Shown here: one piece after another, positions 10,514-19,240 of the stretch
Numbering within the stretch: the stretch's first letter is position 1
Layout of the letters: every line of letters starts with the position of its first letter
Assembly (NCBI RefSeq): GCF_900103695.1
Contig: NZ_FNHF01000002.1
Span: forward strand, 124,001-188,000
Direction: 5' to 3'
DNA from: Sediminibacillus halophilus
GTDB lineage: Bacteria > Bacillota > Bacilli > Bacillales > Amphibacillaceae
Length of the DNA: 64,000 nucleotides
Notes under the pieces: generated by a model
The model's database searches: none
What the model was told of the DNA's origin: nothing
Seen by the model: the letters and a program-made list of their open reading frames with translations, nothing else
Translations under genes and position numbers: made by a program

Positions 10514-10550
10514 AAATCCCCTGCCGCCAAAAACAAGCAGCAGGGGATTT
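10514..10550 (-). terminator. Hairpin between the small 10584 gene and suf
   Basis: Perfect 11-bp stem (AAATCCCCTGC with GCAGGGGATTT), loop 15 bases. The flank on the minus strand is moderately T-rich (ATTTATGTT). It probably terminates the small upstream gene before the suf promoter. Confidence 0.6.
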
Positions 10551-10583
10551 AATCTTTATTTTCTATTTGCATCCATCGTCAAT

Positions 10584-10778
10584 TCATCGATGGATTTGCC
10601 GTTCAACTTCAGCAACAACACGGCGGCTCTGCCGATAGCTGTCTTCTCTTTCTTTTTCGACCTCGAGTCTCTTGTCAAGCTTTCTTCCATACTCCGCATA
10701 ACCAATTCCATGGTTCTGCTGCATGGCCTTCTCCATCTCCGAGGTATAATTCAGACCTATACCACTGTCTGTGATAAT
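10584..10778 (-). CDS. Small charged protein with a possible non-canonical ATT start
   Basis: An open frame encodes a 64-residue, highly charged, helical protein (KLDKRLEVEKEREDSYRQ) ending VERQIHR. A strong ribosome site AAAGGAAGG lies just upstream of an in-frame ATT at 10778; no ATG, GTG or TTG is well placed. The first in-frame ATG (two-thirds of the way up) has no proper spacing. It is followed by a hairpin, consistent with a short monocistronic gene. I do not recognise the family; the start codon is the weak point. Confidence 0.5.
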   Translation of the reverse strand: MITDSGIGLNYTSEMEKAMQQNHGIGYAEYGRKLDKRLEVEKEREDSYRQSRRVVAEVERQIHR

Positions 10779-10967
10779 GAATCCTTCCTTTCGGTGTTGT
10801 TATATTTTCTAACAAAGAAATTGTATCACGGATTCATTTCCCTTCCCAAACCGCAAATAAACAGGAAAATACTTTTCTGCATTGCTATGTTCCGCCAGAC
10901 ACGGTATAAATCATCCAACTTTAATAATGTTAGGAATATCTGCTGATTTCGGCTATTTTCAGAAAAA

Positions 10968-11825
10968 TCAATCTCCAGGTGTAGCTGCTGGGACAATCGC
11001 CCCGTCATAATTATCGCTGATGAATTTTTGGATTTCTTCTGATTGCAATACTTCAACTAGTTTATTAAGTGCTTCATTATCTTTATCCTCTGAACGGACT
11101 ACTACCTGATTAACATACGGAGACTCTTCGCCTTCCACAAAAATGGCATCTTCCGTTGGTACTAAGCCCGCTTCCAATGCATAATTCGTGTTGATCGCAA
11201 CTAGCGCATCTTCTTCTGACTCATACATCTCGGGTAGTGTAGCAGCATCCACGTCCGGTGAAAAAGTCAAATTCTTGGGATTTTCCACAATGTCGTCCGT
11301 TGTGGCGCTAACCTTGTCTACACTTTCATCCAGTTTTATCAAGCCATTTGCTTCAAACAGGCTGAGAATACGTCCATGGTCGGCTACAGAACGGCTGATG
11401 ATCACTTCTGTTCCTTCTGGTATCTCGTCGATGCTGGAGATGTTCTTGGAATATACCCCCATCGGCTCAACATGTACGCCGCCTAGGCTGACAAAGTCAT
11501 AGCCGAATTCGTTAATCTGGTCTTGCAAATATGGCTTATGCTGAAAATAGTTGGCATCGATTTCGCCATCCTCTAAATCCTGATTAGGTAAGACATAATC
11601 CTGGTATTCTTCAATCGTAAGGGTAACACCTTCTTCTTCCAGGATTGGTTTTGCTTGTTCCAAAATTTCTGCATGAGGCGTACTGGATGCTCCTACTTTG
11701 ATTTCCGTTGATTCGCTTCCCTCACCAGATGTACTTTCACCTGATTCACCTTCATCAGAGCTGCCGCAAGCAGCCAACACTGCAAGGATTGCAGCAGCTA
11801 GTAATAAGAATAAGTACTTTTTCAT
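10968..11825 (-). CDS. metQ: Methionine-binding lipoprotein MetQ
   Basis: Substrate-binding lipoprotein (285 aa) of the D/L-methionine ABC importer, anchored outside the membrane. The signal peptide MKKYLFLLLAAAILAVLAAC ends in the lipobox LAAC; NlpA/MetQ motifs follow (STPHAEILE, LEDGEIDANYFQHKPYL). The start is ATG at 11825, giving a normal signal peptide with AAGGAG upstream; an earlier ATG adds an unlikely basic leader. Last gene of metNIQ, 93 bases after metI. Confidence 0.95.
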   Translation of the reverse strand: MKKYLFLLLAAAILAVLAACGSSDEGESGESTSGEGSESTEIKVGASSTPHAEILEQAKPILEEEGVTLTIEEYQDYVLPNQDLEDGEIDANYFQHKPYLQDQINEFGYDFVSLGGVHVEPMGVYSKNISSIDEIPEGTEVIISRSVADHGRILSLFEANGLIKLDESVDKVSATTDDIVENPKNLTFSPDVDAATLPEMYESEEDALVAINTNYALEAGLVPTEDAIFVEGEESPYVNQVVVRSEDKDNEALNKLVEVLQSEEIQKFISDNYDGAIVPAATPGD

Positions 11826-11918
11826 GAGTTCATTTCTCCTTTTTGTTATAATTTTGACTCTTTCCACTTGCGGTATCGCTACATTCCGCTACAGGATAAC
11901 TGTATGTTGGAAATCGCC

Positions 11919-12587
11919 TTATCTTTTATCTAATTTATTTGCGATATAATCGCCGATAAATTGAAAAATAAATACAATTATTACGATGAGTACGGTACAG
12001 ACAAACACGACATCAAAATCGTGTCGTTGAAAACCGTAAAAGTACGCAAAATCCCCAAGTCCTCCGGCACCGATTACTCCGGCAACGGCCGTATAACCGA
12101 TCAAAGCAATTGCTGTTACGGTAATCCCGGATACCAGAGCAGGCATTGATTCCGGAATCAGAACCTTAAAAATGATCGTGTGCGTTTTTGCTCCCATCGC
12201 TTTTGCTGCTTCCACTACACCTTTATCGACTTCCTTCAGGCCGATTTCCACCAACCTTGCATAGAACGGTGCAGAACCGATGATCAAAGCAGGCAAAGCC
12301 GCCTTTGGCCCGCGAATCGTACCTATAAGAAAATCAGTGAATGGGAAAAGCAATAAAATCAAAATAATAAAAGGAATCGCCCGGAAAATATTAACTAGTC
12401 CGGCAGCCAGAAAGTTTAGTATTTTATTTTGCCATAAACCACCTTTGGCTGTAAGAAATAACAGAAGTCCTAGCAGAATCCCCAAAACGATCGTCCCTGC
12501 AAGGGAGATCAATGTCATATAGAATGTTTCACCGATCGCTGTCCAAATATCCTCCATTTTTACATTTGGAAAAAGTTCACTCAGCAT
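11919..12587 (-). CDS. metI: Methionine ABC transporter permease MetI
   Basis: A 222-residue integral membrane permease with about five hydrophobic segments and the binding-protein-dependent EAA loop (EAAKAMGAKTHTIIFKVLIPE) that contacts MetN. The start at ATG 12587 has GGAGG nine bases upstream and lies within the end of metN, so the two are coupled. It is called metP (yusB) in B. subtilis. Confidence 0.95.
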   Translation of the reverse strand: MLSELFPNVKMEDIWTAIGETFYMTLISLAGTIVLGILLGLLLFLTAKGGLWQNKILNFLAAGLVNIFRAIPFIILILLLFPFTDFLIGTIRGPKAALPALIIGSAPFYARLVEIGLKEVDKGVVEAAKAMGAKTHTIIFKVLIPESMPALVSGITVTAIALIGYTAVAGVIGAGGLGDFAYFYGFQRHDFDVVFVCTVLIVIIVFIFQFIGDYIANKLDKR

Positions 12588-13602
12588 CTGCATCCACCTC
12601 CACTTCTACAGAGGTAGTTTTTATAAAGGCAATCGCCCTCGCTATCTCCTCGTCAGAGCCTTCCATATGGACAAATAATGTTCCGTATGCCCCTTTTTGT
12701 GTTTGGGTTATTTTACCCTGAAGAATATTGACAGCCACATCAAACTGTTTTGACACCTGACTTATCAGCGCCTGATTGGTTGTTTCTCCAACAAAATGAA
12801 GCCTAGCGACTTTACCGTTCTGGTAATTTTCAAGTAAGTGGAGCGACTCTTCCTGATCCTTGTCCCCCATCACCTGTTCCACAAACCGCTTCGTAACCTG
12901 CTGTTGCGGATGCAGGAAAACATCCAATACATCTCCTTGTTCTGCTACTCTGCCAGACTCCATCACAGCAACTCGGTGGCAAATCTTGCGAATGACGTGC
13001 ATTTCATGGGTAATCAAAATAATGGTTAATCCTAATTTCTCATTAATATCGACAAGCAGCCGCAAAATCGCGTCCGTTGTATCCGGATCAAGCGCCGATG
13101 TGGCTTCATCGCACAACAGCACCTTTGGATTGTTGGCCAACGCTCTGGCAATGCCAACCCGTTGTTTTTGCCCACCGCTTAATTGAGAAGGATAGGCATC
13201 CTCACGCCCTTTAAGACCGACTAATTCTATCAGTTCATCGACCCTGGCTCTCCTTTTCCCCTTCGAGATACCTGCTATTTCCAGAGGAAAAGCAATATTA
13301 TCACGAACGGTACGGGACCAGAGTAAGTTGAAATGTTGAAAAATCATTCCTATTTCCTGGCGTGATTTACGCAGCTGTTGCTTTCCCATTGCGGAAATTT
13401 CTTTCCCATCAATATAAATTTGTCCTTCAGTCGGATCTTCCAGCCGATTAAGCAGTCGGATGAAGGTACTTTTACCAGCGCCGCTGTAGCCGATCACTCC
13501 GAATATTTCACCCTTGCTTACTTCGAGGTTGAGATTATCGACCGCGAGGACATCCTGGTGCTTGGCCGGATATACTTTTTTCAAGCCTTTAATTGTGATC
13601 AA
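12577..13602 (-). CDS. metN: Methionine ABC transporter ATPase MetN
   Basis: A 341-residue ATPase energising methionine import. Walker A GYSGAGKST, signature LSGGQKQR, Walker B VLLCDEATSALD, switch ILITHEM. The C-terminal 95 residues form the NIL (ACT-like) domain that senses intracellular methionine and inhibits transport. TTG start behind GGAGGAAG. First gene of the operon, downstream of an S-box riboswitch. Confidence 0.96.
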   Translation of the reverse strand: MITIKGLKKVYPAKHQDVLAVDNLNLEVSKGEIFGVIGYSGAGKSTFIRLLNRLEDPTEGQIYIDGKEISAMGKQQLRKSRQEIGMIFQHFNLLWSRTVRDNIAFPLEIAGISKGKRRARVDELIELVGLKGREDAYPSQLSGGQKQRVGIARALANNPKVLLCDEATSALDPDTTDAILRLLVDINEKLGLTIILITHEMHVIRKICHRVAVMESGRVAEQGDVLDVFLHPQQQVTKRFVEQVMGDKDQEESLHLLENYQNGKVARLHFVGETTNQALISQVSKQFDVAVNILQGKITQTQKGAYGTLFVHMEGSDEEIARAIAFIKTTSVEVEVDADAE

Positions 13603-13659
13603 CTTTCTTCCTCCTCAGCAGTACTTGCCGAACTACCTAATAACGCTTTAGCGGGCATT

Positions 13660-13698
13660 AAAAAACGTCTTTCTGTTCAGAAGAGAACAGAAAGACGC
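13660..13698 (-). terminator. S-box riboswitch terminator
   Basis: Perfect 13-bp stem (13666-13678 with 13685-13697), six-base loop, followed on the minus strand by six T. It is the expression platform between aptamer and metN. Confidence 0.92.
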
Positions 13699-13717
13699 AG
13701 TCATACTACTTTCATGT

Positions 13718-13835
13718 TCTCTCATCTGCCAAAGCTCGTCGCTTCGCAGGAATTGGCACCATTTTAACCAGTAAACTGGTTAACGGTTGCCGGGCTTCAT
13801 AGGGCCAGTCCCTCCACCTCTCTTGATAAGAGATT
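13718..13835 (-). ncRNA. SAM-I (S-box) riboswitch upstream of metNIQ
   Basis: The minus strand shows the S-box landmarks in order: TCTTATCAAGAGAGGTGGAG (P1 and the P2 kink-turn), GGGACTGGCCC, TGAAGCCCGGCAACC, the P3 arm, GTGCCAATTCC and the closing GATGAGAGA. SAM binding would stabilise the aptamer and let the downstream terminator form, shutting off methionine uptake when SAM is high. Confidence 0.96.
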
Positions 13836-14001
13836 GCTATATTTAATTAGGTCGTTCCTTAAGCGCTAAATAGGATTTTAGCATCAGGACAGTTAGGTGT
13901 CAAGCCAATTCATTAATAATAACTGCAATAATCGTTTTCCAATTTTGGATATGATAGGATTAAGAAGGAGAATAACATACAGAGAAGTAAGGAGTGGTAG
14001 G

Positions 14002-14418
14002 ATGAAAGCCCCGAATTTTGAACTTCCGATGTTGGATTCGGACAAGACCTATCAACTGAAAAAGGATCTAGGAAAGGTTATCATGCTTACCTTCTGGGCA
14101 TCCTGGTGCCCTGACTGTGCAGCAGATTTACCCAAAAAAGAGCAAATATACAAAACAATCAATAAGAAGGATGTAAAAATGCTGACTATCAATGTGACCG
14201 GGAGAGAGCGTTCGCCAGGTGAAGCAGAGAAATTTCATAAGAAATTTCTACAGCAGCCAGCATTGTCGGATGAAGGGACAAACGTTTACGATATGTACCG
14301 ATGTCAAGGTGTTCCCACTACTGTCATCATTGACAAGCAGGGCAATATAGCGGAAAAATTTGGCGACAAAGCCCCTTTTTTGTCCATCGTCGAAGCACTG
14401 GGCAGGCAACTCGATTAA
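14002..14418 (+). CDS. TlpA/ResA-like thioredoxin-fold protein
   Basis: A 138-residue redoxin with the active site WASWCPDCAADLPK (CPDC) near residue 30 and the cis-Pro loop GVPTTVIIDKQG. It has no signal peptide or anchor, unlike ResA, so it appears cytosolic. ATG at 14002 with AAGGAG seven bases upstream. The only rightward gene here; its stop overlaps that of the convergent yusD-like gene by three bases. Likely thiol-disulfide exchange; partner unknown. Confidence 0.88.
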   Translation: MKAPNFELPMLDSDKTYQLKKDLGKVIMLTFWASWCPDCAADLPKKEQIYKTINKKDVKMLTINVTGRERSPGEAEKFHKKFLQQPALSDEGTNVYDMYRCQGVPTTVIIDKQGNIAEKFGDKAPFLSIVEALGRQLD

Positions 14419-14741
14419 GGTAAGTAAAGTAGTGTTTCAAAAAGCAGACAATCGCTGTACCTTCCCTTCCAGGAGGCAAGTTCAGCAGGAAACATAGTCA
14501 ATTTCCGCTCTCCGTTAAATAGTTTCACCGCTATGTCCTTCGTTGCTTTCACATGTAAAGAAACAGTAGACAAGCTTTGTGAATCAGCATGTAATTCAAC
14601 GATTCCGGAATGGATTTCAATCCAAGCTGAAAAATCCTCAACGTTCACGATTATGTTCAAGTGCTTTCGCTCATATAAATGTAATAAATCATCGCGATTT
14701 TCCAAGCGTCGTTTCCAATCAACCAAAAGTTGTTCTGACAA
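14415..14741 (-). CDS. YusD-like protein, possible SCP2-type fold
   Basis: A 108-residue protein in the position of B. subtilis yusD (between metNIQ and a thioredoxin-like gene). The pattern of strands (LNIIVNVEDFSAWIEIHSG, then KLFNGERKLTMFPAELASWKGRYSDCLL) vaguely suggests a sterol-carrier-2-like fold; this is tentative. Start TTG at 14741 chosen because GGAGG lies eight bases upstream; the upstream ATG at 14774 has no ribosome site. Function unknown. Confidence 0.7.
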   Translation of the reverse strand: MSEQLLVDWKRRLENRDDLLHLYERKHLNIIVNVEDFSAWIEIHSGIVELHADSQSLSTVSLHVKATKDIAVKLFNGERKLTMFPAELASWKGRYSDCLLFETLLYLP

Positions 14742-14837
14742 ATCTACCGCCTCCCTCTTACAGTAGTTCGCCATCCATTAGGTAATTCCTGCAAATCGGA
14801 AAGTACATTGATTGGTCTCGTAAGCATATGCAAAAAA

Positions 14838-14869
14838 GGAATGAATATTTCCCGAGAAATATTCATTCC
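14838..14869. terminator. Bidirectional terminator at the yusE-like stop
   Basis: Perfect 14-bp stem GGAATGAATATTTC/GAAATATTCATTCC with T runs on both sides. It includes the stop codon of the leftward thioredoxin-like gene. Confidence 0.85.
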
Positions 14870-15174
14870 TTTTTACTTCTGTATTTCTGCAGCTTTTCCT
14901 GAATATGCATCAATGACTGAAAAGCGTAGACTTTTTCCTGCACCCGACCATTTTCAACTATTAACAGGCAGGGAACACTTTCAACTTGATACGATTGCAT
15001 GAAACCTGGAAAAAGAGAGGCGTTCATTTCATGGAAAAGCAAGTCCTCTTCTATTTGTTCCAATATTAACAGCATTTTCTCAGCCATTTTGCATGTCCCG
15101 CAAAAAGGGGTATGAATAAACACAAAGGCTTTTGAAAAATCTTTGAGTGTACGTTCATCCGAGATTGGCAACAT
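14863..15174 (-). CDS. yusE: YusE-like thioredoxin-family protein
   Basis: A 103-residue thioredoxin-fold protein with active site HTPFCGTCKMAEKML (CGTC) and the cis-Pro segment ESVPCLLIVENG. ATG behind AAAGGGAAGGA. Gene order (yusD, yusE, yusF, gcvH, yusI) matches B. subtilis, supporting the name. Probably a cytosolic thiol-disulfide protein; the terminator hairpin contains its stop. Confidence 0.85.
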   Translation of the reverse strand: MLPISDERTLKDFSKAFVFIHTPFCGTCKMAEKMLLILEQIEEDLLFHEMNASLFPGFMQSYQVESVPCLLIVENGRVQEKVYAFQSLMHIQEKLQKYRSKKE

Positions 15175-15217
15175 ATGATTCCTTCCCTTTCTTATTGCAA
15201 AGGGCTTACCATCACTT

Positions 15218-15565
15218 CTATAAATAAAGTGGATCCACCGCTATACTTCTGCTTAATAGAGCTGCTGCTAATTCCGCCTCAGGAGTAGCTGCCACTTCCC
15301 TGAAGGTTTTATCTACATAGATATGTTCTGCATGAGGAAGTTCGATGGACAATTGCTTTCGCAATTTATGGCCGGCACTATCTTCATCCACCAGTATAAA
15401 GACATCCTTATTATCCAGATCATATTCTATCAACAGCTCTTCCAGCCTTTCGACACCCAAGGTACCATTGGTACAAATAATTTCGATTTTTTCATCAATC
15501 ACTTTCTGAATCTGTACTTTGTCGGTCCGCCCCTCCACAATAATCACTTTATCAGCATCATTCAT
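15218..15565 (-). CDS. yusF: Toprim-domain protein (YusF-like)
   Basis: A 115-residue stand-alone Toprim domain. The metal-binding residues are visible: Glu in VIIVEGRTDK and the DxD in ILVDEDSAGH. Small Toprim proteins of this type are related to primase/RNase M5 catalytic cores and may act on nucleic acid. ATG at 15565 with AGGTG upstream; a GTG at 15574 is the alternative. Same direction and neighbourhood as in B. subtilis. Confidence 0.87.
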   Translation of the reverse strand: MNDADKVIIVEGRTDKVQIQKVIDEKIEIICTNGTLGVERLEELLIEYDLDNKDVFILVDEDSAGHKLRKQLSIELPHAEHIYVDKTFREVAATPEAELAAALLSRSIAVDPLYL

Positions 15566-15745
15566 AGCGTTCACCTGCTTTTAGTCGATAAGTTCAAAAC
15601 TGCGGCCAGCTTAGCAATAATCCCCTGTCACATTAACGGTAACAAGGGATTGCGTTCACTCTCTTTAATCATTGTATTGATTATTTCTTTTTTGATGCAT
15701 GGCATAGACAATATCATAAAAAAGAAAGCGCAAAAACAAAGAAAC

Positions 15746-16129
15746 TTATTCTTCCTCAATCATTTCTTGATATTGATCTGCGCTCATCAGTTCGTCAATC
15801 TGTGAAAGGTCTTCTGTTTCCACAACGATCATCCACGCTTTTTCATATGGAGACTCATTGACAAATTCAGGGCTATCATCAAGATCTTCGTTTACTTCCA
15901 CTACTTTACCATTAATCGGAGCATACAACTCAGATACCGTCTTGACGGATTCGACACTGCCAAACGGCTCGTCCGCTTCGATGGTATCTCCGACTTCTGG
16001 CAGCTCGACAAAAACAATATCTCCTAACTCGGATTGTGCATGGTCTGTAATTCCGATCCGAACTTTTTCCCCTTCCACTTTGACCCATTCATGTTCTTCT
16101 GAGTAACGTAATTCCTTTGGTAAACTCAT
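15746..16129 (-). CDS. gcvH: Glycine cleavage system H protein
   Basis: A 127-residue lipoyl carrier. The lipoylated lysine is in [16 protein letters not shown]. It shuttles the aminomethyl group in glycine cleavage, and in Bacillus it also serves as the lipoyl relay to other dehydrogenase E2 proteins, which fits its position far from gcvT-gcvPA-gcvPB. ATG at 16129 behind GGAGGTTTTACA; the longer upstream frame lacks a ribosome site. Confidence 0.96.
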   Translation of the reverse strand: MSLPKELRYSEEHEWVKVEGEKVRIGITDHAQSELGDIVFVELPEVGDTIEADEPFGSVESVKTVSELYAPINGKVVEVNEDLDDSPEFVNESPYEKAWMIVVETEDLSQIDELMSADQYQEMIEEE

Positions 16130-16269
16130 TGTAAAACCTCCACTTTCGTTATCAGCTTTTGTTTCCTTTAGCTTGTCCAGTTGTCCTGTTACAAATGTCG
16201 TAACAGCGAACATCCTTTATCTAATATAGTAGCTCCCCAAGGCAAATTCCAGTGGTTTGCTTCACTAGA

Positions 16270-16626
16270 TTATTTCCATGTTTCTTCATAAATTTCCGGT
16301 TTAAAACCGACTGTTGCTTTCTTCTCTGATTCTAATATGGGACGTTTAATCAACATTCCATCCGAGGCCAGCCATTCCAGCATTTGATCTTCATCTGCCT
16401 CTTTCAATTTATCTTTTAAGCCTAATTCTCGATACTTTTTTCCGCTTGTATTGAAGAATTTTTTCACAGGCTGTCCGCTTTTTTCAACGAGACTTTTCAA
16501 TTCATTTTTGGATGGCGTTTGTTCCACAATATGTATTTCCTGATAATCCACTTCGTTATCGTCAAGCCACTTTTTCGCTTTTTTGCATGTTCCGCAGTTT
16601 GGATACCAGTAAAACTTCCTTGACAT
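16270..16626 (-). CDS. yusI: ArsC/Spx-family protein (YusI-like)
   Basis: A 118-residue ArsC-family thioredoxin fold with CGTC in YPNCGTCKKAKKWL and the C-terminal family motif MLIKRPILES. The family includes arsenate reductase and the regulator Spx; lacking an ars context, this is more likely a redox or Spx-related protein than an arsenate reductase. Position next to gcvH matches B. subtilis yusI. Confidence 0.87.
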   Translation of the reverse strand: MSRKFYWYPNCGTCKKAKKWLDDNEVDYQEIHIVEQTPSKNELKSLVEKSGQPVKKFFNTSGKKYRELGLKDKLKEADEDQMLEWLASDGMLIKRPILESEKKATVGFKPEIYEETWK

Positions 16627-16767
16627 GGCAGCACCCCCTTCAATTTCTTCCTATATTATCATATCTTGCTGGTATATTTCATGCAAATCTGACAAGCAAG
16701 TTGATCAATCCGAAAAGTAAACTTGCTTCTTTTTGTCTCGCTTTGTTACTGAATAATCGTCGTAGTA

Positions 16768-17277
16768 GATAAAAACTGCGCAGTAATATCCTTCCTTTGC
16801 AGTCCCAAGGAAGGTTGCGGCAGCGATACATCGCACGAAGAAAATCATTTTGTATTTTCGAGGAGTCTACAGGTATTCCCTCCGCCAGGAACAGCTTCCT
16901 GTTTATAAATTGTACTAGCCATTTTCTCTGAATTACTGGGTACTGCATGTAGTTAGAAAAACAAGCAGAAAGTCCAAGAGAAAGAGAAAAGACGGAACCC
17001 CAACTGTCTCTTTCTGAAAAGAATTACAAATTTCCTGACAACCGTAAGGAAAAAGTTTCTACGCTTACGATAATCAGCACGCTTCTTAGCGCAGACAGCA
17101 TCTGCAGACTCCTGCGGGAAAAGCGCGAGCTGAAGAACCACTCGGGAAAGCGGTATTCTTTACCAAGTTAGCTGAGGCCGTGCCCGCGGAAAGCGAAGCA
17201 TGCTGCCGAAGCGGTAGTTAACACGCTTTTTAAATAGGCATGGCAATTTACATTACAGTTACTGCGCAGTTTCTATC
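16768..17277. mobile_element. Putative MITE-like element with 19-bp inverted ends
   Basis: GATAAAAACTGCGCAGTAA at 16768-16786 and its inverted copy at 17259-17277 (one mismatch) bound about 510 bases with no credible gene. The core ACTGCGCAGT is itself a palindrome, so the ends could be chance, but the flanking bases agree in inverted orientation. The right half carries a GC-rich repeat (CCGTGCCCGCGGAAAGCGAA) shared with 60180-60325, whose end also resembles this right end. Confidence 0.5.
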
Positions 17278-17361
17278 CTATATGAAAAAACTCTCTTTAA
17301 TCATTCCTCTGTTAGTGGTACCTTTGTTATTAAATCCGGCGACAATGTTGTACCACCACGT

Positions 17362-17405
17362 AAAAAGGGCCGCTACAGTCATTTGACTGAAGGCTGCCCT
17401 TTTTA
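17362..17405 (-). terminator. Terminator of the fadNAE operon
   Basis: AAAAAGGGC...GCCCTTTTT with an inner CAGTC/GACTG stem, 15 bases past the fadE stop. T runs on both strands, so it may work both ways. Confidence 0.85.
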
Positions 17406-17419
17406 GAAAGAATTAGTGA

Positions 17420-19204
17420 TCAGACGACATATTTTTCTTCTTCGATAATCCGTTTGGCAATTTCCCGTTTCTTGGCAATGACATTAATCGGATCATGTCT
17501 CGTCAGCTTTCGCATCGCGGACAGCATCATTCTCAATGTATCGCCTTCTTCGCTCGCAATCAGTGTTTCCTTTGCATCGGCTTCTACTTGATTAAAAGCT
17601 TCCTGCACATATACCTGGGTATAAAGAAGTTTGAGCGAACTCGCTTCCAATCCGGACTTGTTAATTGCTTTTTCTGTACGCAAAATGGCCGCTTCCATGT
17701 TATAGACCTCATTGACTATATCAGCTATATTCGCAAGGATTTCCTGCTCCTGTTCCAACTTCTTCCCGTATTTCTGTGCAGCAAGACCAGCTGCCAACAA
17801 GCCGATTTTTTTTGCATTTTTCAGCAGATATTTTTCCTGCTCCAAAGGCTCTGAACCGACTTCTTCTGGCATTAGCATCATCAATTCTTCCTGAAGCGCC
17901 TGTGCTTTTTGCAGCAATGGCAATTCGCCCTTCATCGCCTTTTTCAGGAGAGAACCTGGAACTAACAACCGATTTATTTCATTCGTTCCTTCAAAAATTC
18001 GCTGGATACGAGAATCACGATACATCCGTTCCACTTCGTATTCCTGCATGAATCCATAACCACCATGGATTTGGACCGCCTCATCCGCCACAAAATCCAT
18101 CAGTTCTGTCGCAGACACTTTATTCAACGAGCATTCCACCTGGTACTCAGCGATAGCAGCAGCAACTGCCTTTCCATCGTTGAGCTCCTCGCTGCTCAAA
18201 TTGCTCATCCGTTGTTCGAACAAACCGACTGTACGATACACGGCACTCTCGTTGGCATAAGTTCTAGCAGCCATGGTAGCCAGTTTTTCCTGAATCAAAG
18301 AGAAGCGGGAGATTGGCGTGTTGAATTGTTTGCGTTCATTGGCATACTTGGCAGACAATTCGATACCGATTTTCGAGCCGCCTACACCTCCGATGGCCAA
18401 CTTATATCGCCCGACATTCAATATGTTAAAAGCTATCACGTGCCCTCGACCGATTTCACCGAGTACGTTTTCTACCGGAACTTGGGCATCTTCGAGAATA
18501 ACCGTTCTTGTGGAAGAACTTTTAATACCCATTTTCTTTTCTTCAGCACCTGTCGAAACCCCCGGAAAATCTCTTTCAACAATAAAAGCTGTGAATTTCT
18601 CTCCATCAACTTTTGCATACACAATGAATACGTCAGCAAAGGCTGAGTTGGTGATCCATTGTTTTTCGCCATTTAACAAATAATGAGTGCCGGCATCGTT
18701 TAATTTTGCTGTTGTTTTTGCGCCAAGTGCGTCCGAGCCGGATCCCGGCTCCGTTAATGCATATGCAGCGAGCTTTTCGCCTGTTGCCAATAGAGGCAGA
18801 TACTTTTGCTTTTGCTCTTCATTTCCAAAAAAGACGATTGGAAGAGAACCAATTCCAACATGTGCTCCGTGAGTAACCGAAAATCCGCCTGCTTTGGAAA
18901 ACTTTTCAGTGATCAGAGAGGAACTGATTTTATCCAGTCCCAATCCGCCATACTCCTCTGGAACATCGACGCCAAGCAGTCCTAATTCGCCAGCCTGCTT
19001 CAACAGTTGAACGGAATGTTCAAATTCATGGTTTTCCAGCTGATCGATTTTCGGCACTACTTCCCCTGCGACAAAGTCTTCAGTTGTCTTGGCAATCATG
19101 TGATGCTCATCTGTGAAATCTTCCGGAGTAATAATATCTTCCGGTTCTAAATCTTCTATGATGAATGCGCCGCCTTTAAACATTTTTTCTTTGGTTTCAC
19201 TCAT
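17420..19204 (-). CDS. fadE: Acyl-CoA dehydrogenase FadE
   Basis: A 594-residue FAD acyl-CoA dehydrogenase (YusJ type) that makes the first double bond in fatty-acid beta-oxidation. Canonical blocks: [28 protein letters not shown], the FAD/substrate region [11 protein letters not shown], and the catalytic base region [19 protein letters not shown]. The extra ~200-residue C-terminal domain is typical of the long Firmicutes form. Last gene of fadN-fadA-fadE. Confidence 0.95.
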   Translation of the reverse strand: MSETKEKMFKGGAFIIEDLEPEDIITPEDFTDEHHMIAKTTEDFVAGEVVPKIDQLENHEFEHSVQLLKQAGELGLLGVDVPEEYGGLGLDKISSSLITEKFSKAGGFSVTHGAHVGIGSLPIVFFGNEEQKQKYLPLLATGEKLAAYALTEPGSGSDALGAKTTAKLNDAGTHYLLNGEKQWITNSAFADVFIVYAKVDGEKFTAFIVERDFPGVSTGAEEKKMGIKSSSTRTVILEDAQVPVENVLGEIGRGHVIAFNILNVGRYKLAIGGVGGSKIGIELSAKYANERKQFNTPISRFSLIQEKLATMAARTYANESAVYRTVGLFEQRMSNLSSEELNDGKAVAAAIAEYQVECSLNKVSATELMDFVADEAVQIHGGYGFMQEYEVERMYRDSRIQRIFEGTNEINRLLVPGSLLKKAMKGELPLLQKAQALQEELMMLMPEEVGSEPLEQEKYLLKNAKKIGLLAAGLAAQKYGKKLEQEQEILANIADIVNEVYNMEAAILRTEKAINKSGLEASSLKLLYTQVYVQEAFNQVEADAKETLIASEEGDTLRMMLSAMRKLTRHDPINVIAKKREIAKRIIEEEKYVV

Positions 19205-19240
19205 GTTCTTCTCCCCTTCTCGTTATTAAGTAGAAATGCC

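Noticed and set aside
12860-13186. Rightward ORF antisense to metN
   Set aside because: It is a shadow of the ATPase coding sequence.
16679-16948. An 89-codon leftward ORF
   Set aside because: It crosses the left inverted end of the putative mobile element and has no ribosome site or known motif.
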